From Piper betle (lineage: Eukaryota > Streptophyta > Magnoliopsida > Piperales > Piperaceae): a stretch of DNA of 64,000 bases. Under the pieces are notes generated by a model. It saw nothing but the letters and a program-made list of their open reading frames with translations, ran no database searches and had not been told where the DNA came from. A program made the position numbers and the translations under genes. Location of the stretch: positions 124,001 through 188,000 of the forward strand of contig JAURVB010012639.1 of assembly GCA_033002965.1 (NCBI GenBank), given 5' to 3'. Below are positions 47,137-58,500 of the stretch, in pieces. Each line of letters starts with the position of its first letter. Position 1 is the stretch's first letter.

Positions 47137-48399
47137 ATGTGTGAAGTTGTTATAATGTAAAATGTCCTCATCACCATTGTAGAATGAATTTTTTTGTCAT
47201 TGTCATCATATACTTATTAAAATTACTTTCCACCGATGCACAATATTAGGAAGGCTTAAAACTATGATATCGAGTATGAACAAAACAAAAACTAAAGCAT
47301 TATTTGTTTCCACTTCCACAAGAATCTTTAGTCTAATTTGTGGCTAATGAATTGATTCTTATATTTTATTTTTCATATAGTTTAACAAAAATATTTTTTT
47401 AAAAAATGTACACTACATATTTATCGATATCAATTGTTAAAAAAATACTAATATAAATTAAATTTACATAATTTTTTATTTACTAAATTGAGAAATAGTA
47501 TAAATGACTCTGAGTTGGCTTCTGAGTGACCGCGAGTCGAGTCCACTCTCAAATTTTTAAACTATGGTAATTGGGTAATATTTAATATGATTGATCAATC
47601 CTTAAATATTAGGTCTGTATATATTTTGTATTTTGTTATTGCATGTATCCCTTAACTTAGCTTTTTATTCTAGGACAGGCCAGCAATAAAAACAATCAAA
47701 TAAAAAATTCTTACAATCTTTCAAACAAAGTTATTCCGTGGAATTCAGCAAATTAGAAGCCCCATCATTGCACTCTCACCTGAGGTTTGTTTTGTTAATT
47801 TTTACACAAGTTCCATCACCTCAAAATGTATAGCTGCAAGCTGAAATGAGAACATACATTAGATTATCATTTTGGCCAAAGATAATATCATGTAAACACA
47901 ATCAATAATTCAATATTGCAGTAGAATAATGAATCATGGATACCTCTACAACCGATATGGGGACAAACCCAACGGAAGAGATGGAGCAGTGCTACCACAA
48001 CCAAGCATGAGTGTGCCTGCAATATTATCATAACATGATTGTTTACTGCTACATATTTTGAGCATATGAATGTGAGAAAAAATAAAACTCCTAACTCAAA
48101 ATATATTGCAGATTTTATTTCTATGGTTCACTAAATAATCCTTAACAAGAAATCAATTATATTTCAAATCATATTAGCTGAGTTGAGAACTTGTTTAATT
48201 GGGTCCTAAGCCTCCTAAAACTTCTATCAGTCTTTTTTTTCCACCTAATATTTAAAAGGCTTAGGGGGCATGGATCTTAAATTAAGATCTATGTATATAA
48301 TATCAAACGACAATGTTTTGACGAAGGATACACTTCAAGACACTAACAAGCTGGGCCACAAGCTTTGTCTGGGCTAACATGTGATGTAATACAGAGCAT

Positions 48400-48920
48400 T
48401 GGGGAGTAATTGATGGAGTTATTATAAGCCTCATGTACTTGTGGGAGTAATTATATATGCAGTTATATAGACACTAACAAGCTACATAATTGTGGAAGGT
48501 AATTTATAATTGCTTTAAACTGAGTTCCAAATTAATCGATTCTTATTCTAGAGGGAGGCCTACAACTACTTAAAATTGATTTGGTTAATTATTTTTTAAG
48601 AGATAACAAAGCTCATCAGTTGCACTAATTGAGCCGAGCAGATATAAGTGATATCAGAGTCAACTCGAGACAATGTTAGATGACAGGAGTTCGTCTAGAT
48701 ACAAATTAGTAAGTTCATGAGTCATAGAAAGGAATTTCAATGACCAAATTTTTATAAAGTAGGTGAAAAACAAGATTCCCAAAGTTAGTCTCATATTCAA
48801 TACCTATCAAAATAATATATAATATATTAGTAAAAGTAAATTTACAATCTTCAATTTTATTAATCACTTTTAAATATATGACTAAAGCTCAATAATTTGC
48901 ACTAATTAAGTTGAGAAGTT
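48400..48920 (+). mobile_element. TRIM-like miniature LTR element, second copy
   Basis: TGATATCAGAGTCAACTC at 48649-48666 is a Met-tRNA-type primer site. The upstream words AAGCTCATCAGTTGCACTAA and TTGAGCC..GATATAAG recur downstream as AAGCTCAATAATTTGCACTA and TTGAG..GTTATAAG near 48890-48920, so the segment has a short direct terminal repeat. Internal words (TTAGTCTCATATTCAATACC) match the 44.2-kb copy. It lies in an intron of the decayed EGF gene. Boundaries are approximate. Confidence 0.42.
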
Positions 48921-49446
48921 ATAAGATTTTTAATAGTAAACTAGCACTGATAGAAAGGGAAAGTACAGTTAGGATGCATGGAGGGAGAACAAGAGAACCA
49001 ATCTGAAGCTGCTTCCATCCTCTAATGCACTTGCAATCAAAACCAAGAATTGTGTTTGATTCCACACACTTTCCTTCCCCACAATTGACAAAACTGCACA
49101 CCACATCTAAATCAGCAGCAAATGATCATTTCATCATAGATGTATAGGAAGAGAGCTCAAAACTAACTATCCTTTACACAAAAGAAGTTTTTTTAATAAA
49201 AAGAAAAGAACTTTGAAAAGCTAAGTCCATATCAAATTTATGTTCATGGTATCAAACAGCTAGAGAAATAAAGTTAAAAAAAAAATTGTTTCCTCTATGC
49301 AGAAATGAAGTATTTCTTGTACTGATGATACCTGATACCAAACTGGATGTAGCTGGAGACAAGGGGCCGGAGCATATGAAGATGACCAAACAAAGGAGAG
49401 GACATGATGAAGAGGGTAAGGATGGAGTGAAGAAGAAAGGCCTCAT

Positions 49447-50098
49447 AACTTGATCAGCTACAAGTTATTGGAAGTTCCAACTGTGGCAAGAAAGTGGAAC
49501 AACAAGCTAGGTTCTATATATATATATATATATATTTGTGTGTGTGTGTGTTTTATTGAAAGCATTATATATGTTGTTGATAAGGAAGTTGAAGTTATTT
49601 AATGGGGGCAAGAGAACAGGAGAGTTCTCCAATCTGGGCATGTAGCAGAAACCAAAGAAAAGCAATTTTTGATAGCCTAGGATGTCAATGTTTTGGTGGT
49701 AAGAACAATGGAAGGACAAGTGAAAACACACAAGTTTTGTCTTTGAGTGTTATTATAGTACTACAACTGCTAGTGACAAATTGGAAATTATACTAGTGAT
49801 TGCTTGAATAGATGTCATGTACATGATAAAGATACAAACATGCACTGCCTAAGCTGTGGCCGTTGAAAGTTTGAGAGGTTTATTATCAAACTCATTAAAT
49901 TGGATTAATAGGGTTAGTGGCATTTATAGTTTGAAAACTTGTTTTTGACTAGGCTACTTGTCAAGTCGACTCGACTTGATAATTTACTGAGTCCAACTTG
50001 GATGAAAATTGAATATTGTAATTATGATGTGGAAATCGACTAAGTTTGACTCGGCAAGTTAACTCAGAGTCCTAATCAAAGTTAACTTTACTCCGAGC
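49447..50098. other. Upstream region of the EGF gene and intergenic DNA
   Basis: Contains a TA tract followed by a GT tract (49514-49552), possibly part of the old promoter. No gene seen. Confidence 0.35.
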
Positions 50099-50600
50099 CA
50101 TAGTTGTAAAAATCGGAATCGAGAGTTGAATTGGATTGGAAAGGAGTTATTAAATCAAACTGATTCATTAAAAAATCGGACAATAATCGGTTTATTTGAA
50201 TCGGTCAAAATCGGTGGATTTATATAATATATTAGGATACGTTATAAGGCAGTTTATGCGGGTTATTAGTTATATAACATATCATTATGATGTTATGGTG
50301 TCTATTATATTTTATTTGATTTTTCACATTTTTTGAATTTTTTTAATTATTTATTATAAGATAGTTATTATTTTTTACTTTTGTTAGAGTCGATTCAACT
50401 TTTATTTATTATATTGCCACCAACCCCTTTTTCCCTCCCGACACCTCTCTCTCTCTCTCTCTCCCCCCTCCCCGTCACCACAAACAATAAATTTGTCGAC
50501 TTGATAAAAAATCCGAAAAAATTTATAAACCTAAGACCTTTGAATTTGTTTTATACGAAAATTTGAATAGCTTTATACAAATTTTATTAAATTAATTTCA
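50099..50600. mobile_element. hAT-like element, right end missing
   Basis: Left end CATAGTTGTAAAAATCGGAA with AATCGG-type subterminal words, the shared AT-rich arm at 50250-50400 and a short CT-rich core at 50420-50480. I could not find a matching right terminus or target duplication, so the copy is truncated or rearranged; the right limit is arbitrary. Confidence 0.5.
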
Positions 50601-50870
50601 TAATTACCCGGCTGCCCGGTGCAAAGTAATATGCATAATATTGAGAATTTTTTACAAGAAGTGAACTGCCCATCAATGACCTTAATTAGTTTAATTATGG
50701 GCTTTTTATCAATACTATGCATAACTTCATGCCTTCTGGATAATTATGAAAATAATCAAACCTTTAAAAAATAATCAGCAAGTAAACCAGAAGCATATGC
50801 TAGCTATATAAGCAATATATAATATACTCTACCACCAGCATATTATTATGAGTCCCATTGAGGTGCGACA

Positions 50871-51540
50871 GGGGTAGGATAAATTTCCTACCCCAAACTC
50901 TCATCTGGGCCGCCCAATTATAAGGACGGCTCAAATCTATTTTTAAAAAAAATTAAAGTAAACTTTAATCTAGACAATCTGATTACAAGAACAACTCAAA
51001 TCCATTGTTTCAAAAAAAAAAAAAAGACTGTGCTGGCCATATCCGGCTACGGGCAGCCTTGTTTGGCCACCCACCAGCCAAATCTGGCCGCGGCCGATCA
51101 CCCTCCCCCACCGGGGACGCCCACCCCCCCACCCCGCCTCCGTAGTGGTCTCTGTCAATCCCACCTCCCCTGCTGCGGATGTTGCCCCCGCCCCTGCCCT
51201 GACCGTGACCCCAGCCGATCCCCCCTTCCCCGACGCGGACGCACCCCCCCCCCCCAACCCCGTCCCCACTGCAGCGCCGCCGATCCCACCTCCCCCTCCG
51301 CTCACCACTCCCCTCGCCACCCCCCCCCCAACCCCGCCGCCGCCGATCCCCCCTCCCCTCCGCTCAACACTCCCCTCGCCCCACCCTACCCACCACCTGC
51401 CCAGCTGGCCGTGGCCTGAACCCGCCTGCCAGCAAAAGAGGGGAGGAGGAAATTTTTTTTGGTTTTGTTTTCATCAAATCTGGGCCATCCGATCACATGG
51501 ACAAGCCATTGCTTAGGAAAACATTTCCCATGTATAGGCA
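50871..51540. mobile_element. GC-rich-core hairpin-ended element (member D)
   Basis: Hairpin GGGGTAGG (50871-50878) with CCTACCCC (50887-50894) at the left, then GGGCCGCCC and GGACGGCTC as an imperfect pair at about 50906-50932. The core at 51025-51440 is C-rich with CCCCTCCGCTC-type repeats. The right side carries GGGCCATCCGATCACATGGA (51482-51501). Flanking TA tracts are absent here, unlike members A to C. No coding sequence accepted. Confidence 0.5.
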
Positions 51541-54500
51541 TAAAATGCCAACACTTACCACCATGGAAACTTGTGACCATGGAAGCATGCTGCAAATTGG
51601 GTATTTTTTTTGCTACAAGTTAAAAACATAAAGCAAACAAAAATAAGATTTTTGAGCACGTAAGCTTACCATGAAGCAGTCTTCTTGCTTCTACTTGTAA
51701 TTCTGAAAATAATAGCAGGGCTAGAGAAAGTTGCAGCAAGTACTGTCTCTTTCTTCATGTTTAGATGTGTTAGAACAAGAACAAGCTAGCACTGATCAGC
51801 TGGTTCCTCTATCTATGATAATACAGAAACATATACATTCAGCGAATTTATAGGCTTTAAGATCACAGGAAATAATTCAAGTAAAATAACAACTAATTTG
51901 TGTTAATGAATGAACAGTACTGGTAAAAACTTGAGTTGGTTGTCAAATAGAAATAAAAAAGCATAAAATACATTTACACATGCATAAAATGTGGATAATG
52001 AGGATGTCTCAATGGTGGTTCTTTGCCTAATTACCTAACTTTCTTCCAGCTTGTTGTCATTCATTCACTAGTGTTCCCAGGCTTATATATGAATCAAATC
52101 ATGCAAGCCTTCTTTTGGGTATTTTTTTTAATGTTGTTAATGATTTTGACTGAGTTAATTTATTTGACAATTTCATGAGATGAATGAATCAAACATGAGA
52201 AGGATAGGTGGTATTAATCCAGGTGATCAGGAAATCATTTTCTCCCTAACTCAGATGCACTGATTAATTTAGTACATATGAAAAGTTTGCCTAAATAATG
52301 CAATGCATGGTAAGTGTCATTAGCAGGTGAAGGATCTAGAAATGGTGTTTATTTTAGATTCAATTTGTTAACATAATACCTTCTTTAACAACTTAAGTCC
52401 TTAATTAGACAATTATGAATATAAAAATTAATAAGATCTCAGAATTCCCATATTTTTTCCAATTCTATTTGAAGAATTGTGAGAAAGTTTGTTTGATGTT
52501 TTAAAATCTATAATAGGTCTATGTATCCATCACAGACTACTTTAACCGAAATCTCCTCAGGTGGGAGGGGATTACACATAAAAAACACCCCTTTTGATAA
52601 TTTTGTAATTTCAATAATTTCATTAAAAAATTTTTTGACAATATTGTTCAAAAATTTTGCAAAATCTTGCCTTGAAAAAATGGGATCAGATTGATGACGG
52701 CGCAAAAATCTGGGTCTGTCCTAGGAGATTGAAAAAGTAGGGATGTACTTATAAATTTTTAACTTGGCTAACCCTTTTTTTAATCAAAGAGACAAACCAA
52801 GTCAATTAGTTGACAATAAAAAAGGTTGTGTGAGATTACTTGGTATGTTGTTTTTTACTTTTAAGTGGAATGTACACAAATGCAAGGGATGAAGGTTAAA
52901 AAATGAACAAATTGTAGCATGTAGTGCCAATTAAGAATGTTGAAGCGAGAATTCTCCTAATACTAATATAGATCTTCTTCTTTTTAATGAAATATATAGA
53001 TTATACATATTGTTCCATGTCCATATTGAAGATGTCTATGTATGACTATTCATTAAAAAAAATTGTCAAAGTTAATTATAAACACTTAAGTAATTTTTAT
53101 GGAAAGTATGAACATAAATTCGCTATGCTAACCTAACTTTACAATCTTTTTTATATATATAAAAAACTAAAATATAATATTTTATGAGACTACAATTTGC
53201 TTGTCATGACATTTATATCAATATTTATAAGCTGTCATGTAGCTAGTAAGGTATCATGAACTAAAACTTGATGAGCCCAATTTTTTGTTCAGACTTCAAT
53301 ATTTAATGCCATCTTCTTTAATTGATTAGCTCCCATTGCAGTTAGAGCCAATGAATAAAAATAGATAGCACATTATTGAAGTTAACAATGATCATTTGGA
53401 GATAAGTTGGGCCATATATATGGAAATTGTTTAGAAAATAAAATTAATATATGACAGTTTATTGCCATCAAAATTTGTCCATCCATACTGAACTACTTAA
53501 TTACACATATATGATAACTACTTAGTATTTTAATTATGCTTTTGGGGGAAAATGCTCTAATTGGTGATTAGTTCATTACTACTTACAATCAATTGGGTAC
53601 AAGTTTTAATAACTAGTAATTGCAACAATATTCATGTAGGTTGACTTTTTTTTTAATGTAAAGTAGTCTTTATAATGTATAGTAGGTGAGAAACAAAGGA
53701 GCTGGGGGCCCAACATTGATTGTTTGGAGATAAGGTGGGGCATCTGAAAACCTTTTTAACAAGACCTATTCAAAACCTAAAACTATGGAAAATATGCATT
53801 AGAAAAAAATTATGGAAAATATGCATTAGAAAAAAATTTTAAAATGGTATTAAAAATTAGGAAAAAAGAAGATATAGCTAGCCTTAAAAATTCACTCAAT
53901 ATTTAGTTTCAAATCTGATTTAATCCCATTTAGCTATCTGATGGTCATTAATCCAATTACAATTTAGAATACTACCACATAAGAAAAATCATTAGCTACA
54001 TTTATCTTTGATAGGCCACTTGGGTTGCTAACATGGATCGACTCGAACTCGGCTTGAAAAAATATAAGTTTAATTTTGAACATAGGTTTATATAGCTTAA
54101 AACAATTTGCCTAAGTTTGGCTGGCATTTGATTCAATTGGCTCAGCCTTCAAGCTAGGCCAGGCTCTCTCCACAAGTTCAAATCAATTATTTTCTTCCTT
54201 TTTTTAATGCCTGACCCGAGTGCAAATTGATGTGTCTAGACATAACCAAAATTAAAGATTATTAGCACACCCTAATTAATATAGTAAATCTTATCCCAAT
54301 AAATATTTTGATGTGAGACTAACTATTCGATGAATCTTATATTCTACCCATGGAATTCCTATACTAATTTGTATTACTTACAGAGTCAAAGTGCAAACTA
54401 ATTGAGCTAATCAATTCTTACAAAAATAATTAATTGTAGTTGAAAATTATATACACATCTACTCTTCTTATATATGTGTATATATATTAATAGAAGGGGA

Positions 54501-55191
54501 ATTCAATATAGGCCACTGCTTAAAAGTAGTAGATTTAACTAATCAAAATATAATAAAAATTAAAAATAATAAATTAAATTATTATAGTTTATCTTTTCTT
54601 TCAATTAAAAAAGTATCTTTAAAATTAATTAAAATTTATATTTAAGATAATAAATTATTATTATTATATATCTATCCTATTATTTAATATAAGAACTTAT
54701 TTATAAAATTAAAATTTATCTCTTATATAAATCATACACCGCGCGACATTTTGCCTAATATTTATTAATATATTTGTAGGGCTATTGGATCTTACACCTT
54801 TATCATCATAATTATCAATAACAACCCTTGATGACAACACATTTATATATATGGTGTCTATTTGCCAATCTTAAAAATCGGCCGGAAAAATTAAAAATAA
54901 AAATAAAATTAATCTCTTTTTTAGAAAAAAAAACTTAAAAAAAATAAATTCAAATAGGACTGTTTCTTGCCGCCAAAAAGAAAACACATAAACAATAATA
55001 AGGCGGTGGGGAGGCATCTCCCCATCTACGTTGGGTGGGAGAAGATAAGAAAAAAATGAAGAAGATGGCCGCCATTAATGCACTCGCTCACCTACTAACC
55101 ATCCCCCACCTCCTTTTCATGCCGCCCCCCACCAGCCTTCTTCATATTCCTACACTCCTCCTCCACCACCGCCACCGTTTGTCCAACTGTC
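51541..55191. other. Intergenic AT-rich DNA; right end is the ABCG promoter and leader
   Basis: At 54235-54440 there is a partial TRIM-like copy (words of the 44.2-kb element in the same orientation), and at 54010-54180 a TCGACTCGAACTCGGC-containing fragment of the TAGGGGTG transposon type. A possible short exon on the minus strand at 51758-51672 (ATG, 28 codons, GTAAGC donor) has no partner. The last 200 bp before 55192 are C-rich and likely leader. Confidence 0.35.
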
Positions 55192-55479
55192 ATGTGGAGG
55201 TCGTCCGGTAGCAATGTCTTCTCGCGCTCCGGCAGCACTTGCCGGCAGGACGATGAGGCGGCGGCGGAGGAGGAGGCAGCGCTCCGGTGGGCGGCGCTGG
55301 AGCGGCTGCCCACCCACGACCGCCTCGGCCGCTCCGTCTTCCGCAGCGCAGCCGGCGCCGTGTCCGAGGTCGATGTCCGCCGCCTCGGCCCGGAGCAGCG
55401 CTCTCTCGTGCTCCGCCGCCTCGGCGCCGCAGACGACGCCCCGCAATTCTTCGATAGAATGCGGCACCGATTCGACCAG

Positions 55480-55533
<54 letters not shown>

Positions 55534-58500
55534 TTGTTGGTTTTATCAAACATACACTTGCACTACAACCTTACCTCTTATTGAACTTATCCATTCCTAA
55601 ACCATTATTGCCCCATAAGACATTATAATTAAGATGTTTCTTTCTTTGTTGATTTAAATATTGCACCTCCGAGGGTATAATGCTAAGACGAATATTAAGG
55701 TTACCCTATTTATTCCCCATTGACCCGTACTTGTCTACGTGCTAAGCTTTAAAATTTGAATGTATGTAAGGGGGATGATTAATGATGTTTCCTAGTACTG
55801 TTCAAATTGATGATCTTTGTGATTTTTGGATGGTTACATGACATTACATATAGGTCAAATTAAATAACTCACTCAAACTATTAAGATTATCAAATAACCT
55901 CCCTAAGAAACATCACTCCCCGAGGGGAAGGGAGTGTTTAGTAAAAATTAATTATTCTTGCTTTTTAATAGCTAGCTTGAGGTTTTAGGTTAAGTGATAA
56001 CTGTTTATAGATTTGATGGGTAAATTTTCCTTTGTTTTGTTATGTATGGCTGACATCTGTGGTTTACATTTGAGCATTGATACGGTTGTGTATAGATTTG
56101 ATTAGTGAATTGATTTTACTCTAGTATGGTTGACATCAGTAGATTAGATTTGAGCAATGCTACAGTTTATCGATTAGATAAGTAAATTTTGTTCTATCTA
56201 CTAATATGGTTGATATCATTTCTGTAGATATGTGCATTGATATGGTATGTATAGCATCTGTAAGTATTTTTTTGTTTTACTAAGGCAAGGATGACATCAA
56301 TATTCAGATTTTATCGGTACATGCTTCCTTTGTTTTACTATAGCTGACGTCAATATCTTTTCGTCTTATAGAATGATTATAAGTTTATAACTGCTAGCTT
56401 TTGTAATCTTAATTTCATATTTATTGTTGGAATTGCCTGATTTTTGCTGATGCTTTTGAACTTAGTTTAGTTTCTGTTCCTTTTGGCTTTGGGGAAAAAA
56501 AGTTTATGTTCCTTTTGGATATAAAATTAGTCTGCCTATCATTACATGTCTTAAGCCTGCCCACCACGTGTTTGCTGTTTTTTTTAGAGGGAATGATGGT
56601 GTTACTTGATGTTTGTAAATTTCAATCTGTTTTATTTAAATTTTAGTTCTTGAAAATGGTTTTTTCTTGCTACTCCAGAGTAAACTTGGAGTTCCCACAC
56701 ATAGAGGTTCGGTTCCAACATTTGAGTGTGGATGCATATGTACATGTTGGATCTAGAGCCCTGCCCACAATCCCAAACTTTATTTTCAACATGGGCGAGG
56801 TAAGGATTTGGTATCTGAATTATTTTTCTACGAGGAAATTTTCAGTCTATGTATACTTCCTCAGTTTCTAAGGTTTGTATGATATGCATGTTCAAGGCCC
56901 TTTTGAAGCAGCTAAAGATCTTCCCAAGCAGAAGAAAACAATTGTCGATATTAAATGACATTAGTGGCATTATTAGACCTTCTAGGTAATTTGTTACGAG
57001 ATTCTTTAGCAGAATCGATTACAGGATTTCTTGTACTGGCTGTTGTTGACATAGGAGATATTAACGTGCAGAATGACACTCCTTTTGGGGCCTCCCAGTT
57101 CTGGGAAAACCTCTCTTCTTTTGGCTCTTGCCGGTCGACTTGGATCTGATTTACAGGTAACATAATAGTCTTTTCCTAGCATTGTTTTGGTTCAAAATGT
57201 TAAGGAAAAATGATTGAATGTATCATCACTTCTAACACCTAATTAAGAGTGGGTACGTCTATTCTTATGGTGACTTACTCAAGAAATGTAAGCATGATCT
57301 TTCTCATAAAATGACTGTCAACTTCAATGGAGGTGGCCAAGTAGCTCATTGTGACACTTCCAAAGATTTAGCAAATCAAACTCGGTATTTTTGGGTGATG
57401 ATATCAATAAACAGGGTTATACTCTACATGAAGTGACTACTCAGAACACTGATACTGACTGCTTAAACACTTTAAATGGCTAGGCATTTTGAGTTGAAGA
57501 TGTCTTTCTTAAATGTCAAAAGTTGTCTTTCAATTGCCTTTTATTTTCTTATCATCATCACCAAAACCTTGTCCCTGCTTTGGTAAGGCAGCAACATGAA
57601 TTTTAGATAGCATTCAAACTGTTAGATAACTGACTGTTTTGTAGATGTCAGGGAGCATCACATACAATGGTCGAAGCCTAAAGGAGTTTGTTCCACAAAG
57701 AACCTCGGCTTACATCAGTCAGCAGGATTGGCATGTTGCAGAGATGACAGTGAGGGAGACTCTTGAGTTTTCAGGCCGGTGCCAAGGCGTTGGAATAAAA
57801 TATGGTGGGTGGTAGACAAGGAGAAAAATCCCCTCTGCCTTTACACACTAACGTGAGAATATATATGTACATTGTAGATATGCTTTCTGAGCTGACAAGG
57901 AGAGAGAAGAGATCAGGAATAAAACCTGACCAAGATCTTGATATATTCATGAAGGTGTAACATTTAGCTTTGCTCTCTTAGACCCTATTTTGGTGGTGTC
58001 TCAACTGCATCCACATCACTACCCTTCTATTTTGTGATTGTCAGGCTTTAGCCATGGGAGGGGAGAAAACACATCTGGTGGTTGAATTTATTCTGGAGGT
58101 ATCACTTGAACATTTTCTTCTGAATTACATTCGTAGCACAATGGCATTCCATAATCATCCTAAAAATTGTTGTTCTGTACTAGGGGTGTCGGACTGGTCC
58201 AGGACATCTATTCTTAGTGCTGACTTATAGTTTTATATTTTTTGGGAATGATTAAATTAGGGTTTTTATTAGTTTTGTAAGTGTTCTTTTACAATGATTT
58301 TAATATCGGTTCTGTCCAGCTTCCAATCTTAGTTGTTTCTCGACGATTTTGGAGTTGTTCTCAATTCTTAGTAGTTTAGTTATCTTTATTTCATCATGTG
58401 GCATCGAAAAACACCAGATTCTTAATCTATTTTGTGGTATCTTTGCATTATAGAGTAGGAAACATTTTGATGATGCAGCATGTCTGTTTTGTCGATGCTT

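Larger units (their letters stand above)
46808..49446 (-). pseudogene. Decayed notch-like EGF-motif secreted/GPI-type protein gene
   Basis: Minus-strand exons: 49332-49446 (signal peptide, CLVIFICSGPLSPATSS), 48967-49106 (DVVCSFVNCGEGKC, GFDCKCIRGWKQLQIG), 47944-48016 (TLMLGCGSTAPSLPLG), 47780-47840 (GDGTCVKINKTNLR) and 46808-46976 (SFGDDCMLLGFGH, then a Pro/Ser-rich tail). The order matches the plant family annotated as neurogenic locus notch-like (Arabidopsis At4g14746 type). Lesions: one C missing after the exon 2 cysteine, a frame conflict in exon 3, TGA in place of the family Cys codon in exon 4, and no exon for the second EGF half. The C-terminal hydrophobic tail is also absent. Probably non-functional, although the first EGF unit remains well preserved. 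Confidence 0.72.

Noticed and set aside
51030..51516. Pro/Ala-rich frames in the element at 50.9-51.5 kb
   Set aside because: C-rich repeat composition; no family likeness.
51672..51758. Possible first exon on the minus strand (ATG, 28 codons, strong GTAAGC donor)
   Set aside because: No following exon could be found; the neighbouring DNA is a GC-rich element.
55095..55553. Long minus-strand frames opposite ABCG exon 1
   Set aside because: Antisense shadows of a GC-rich coding exon.
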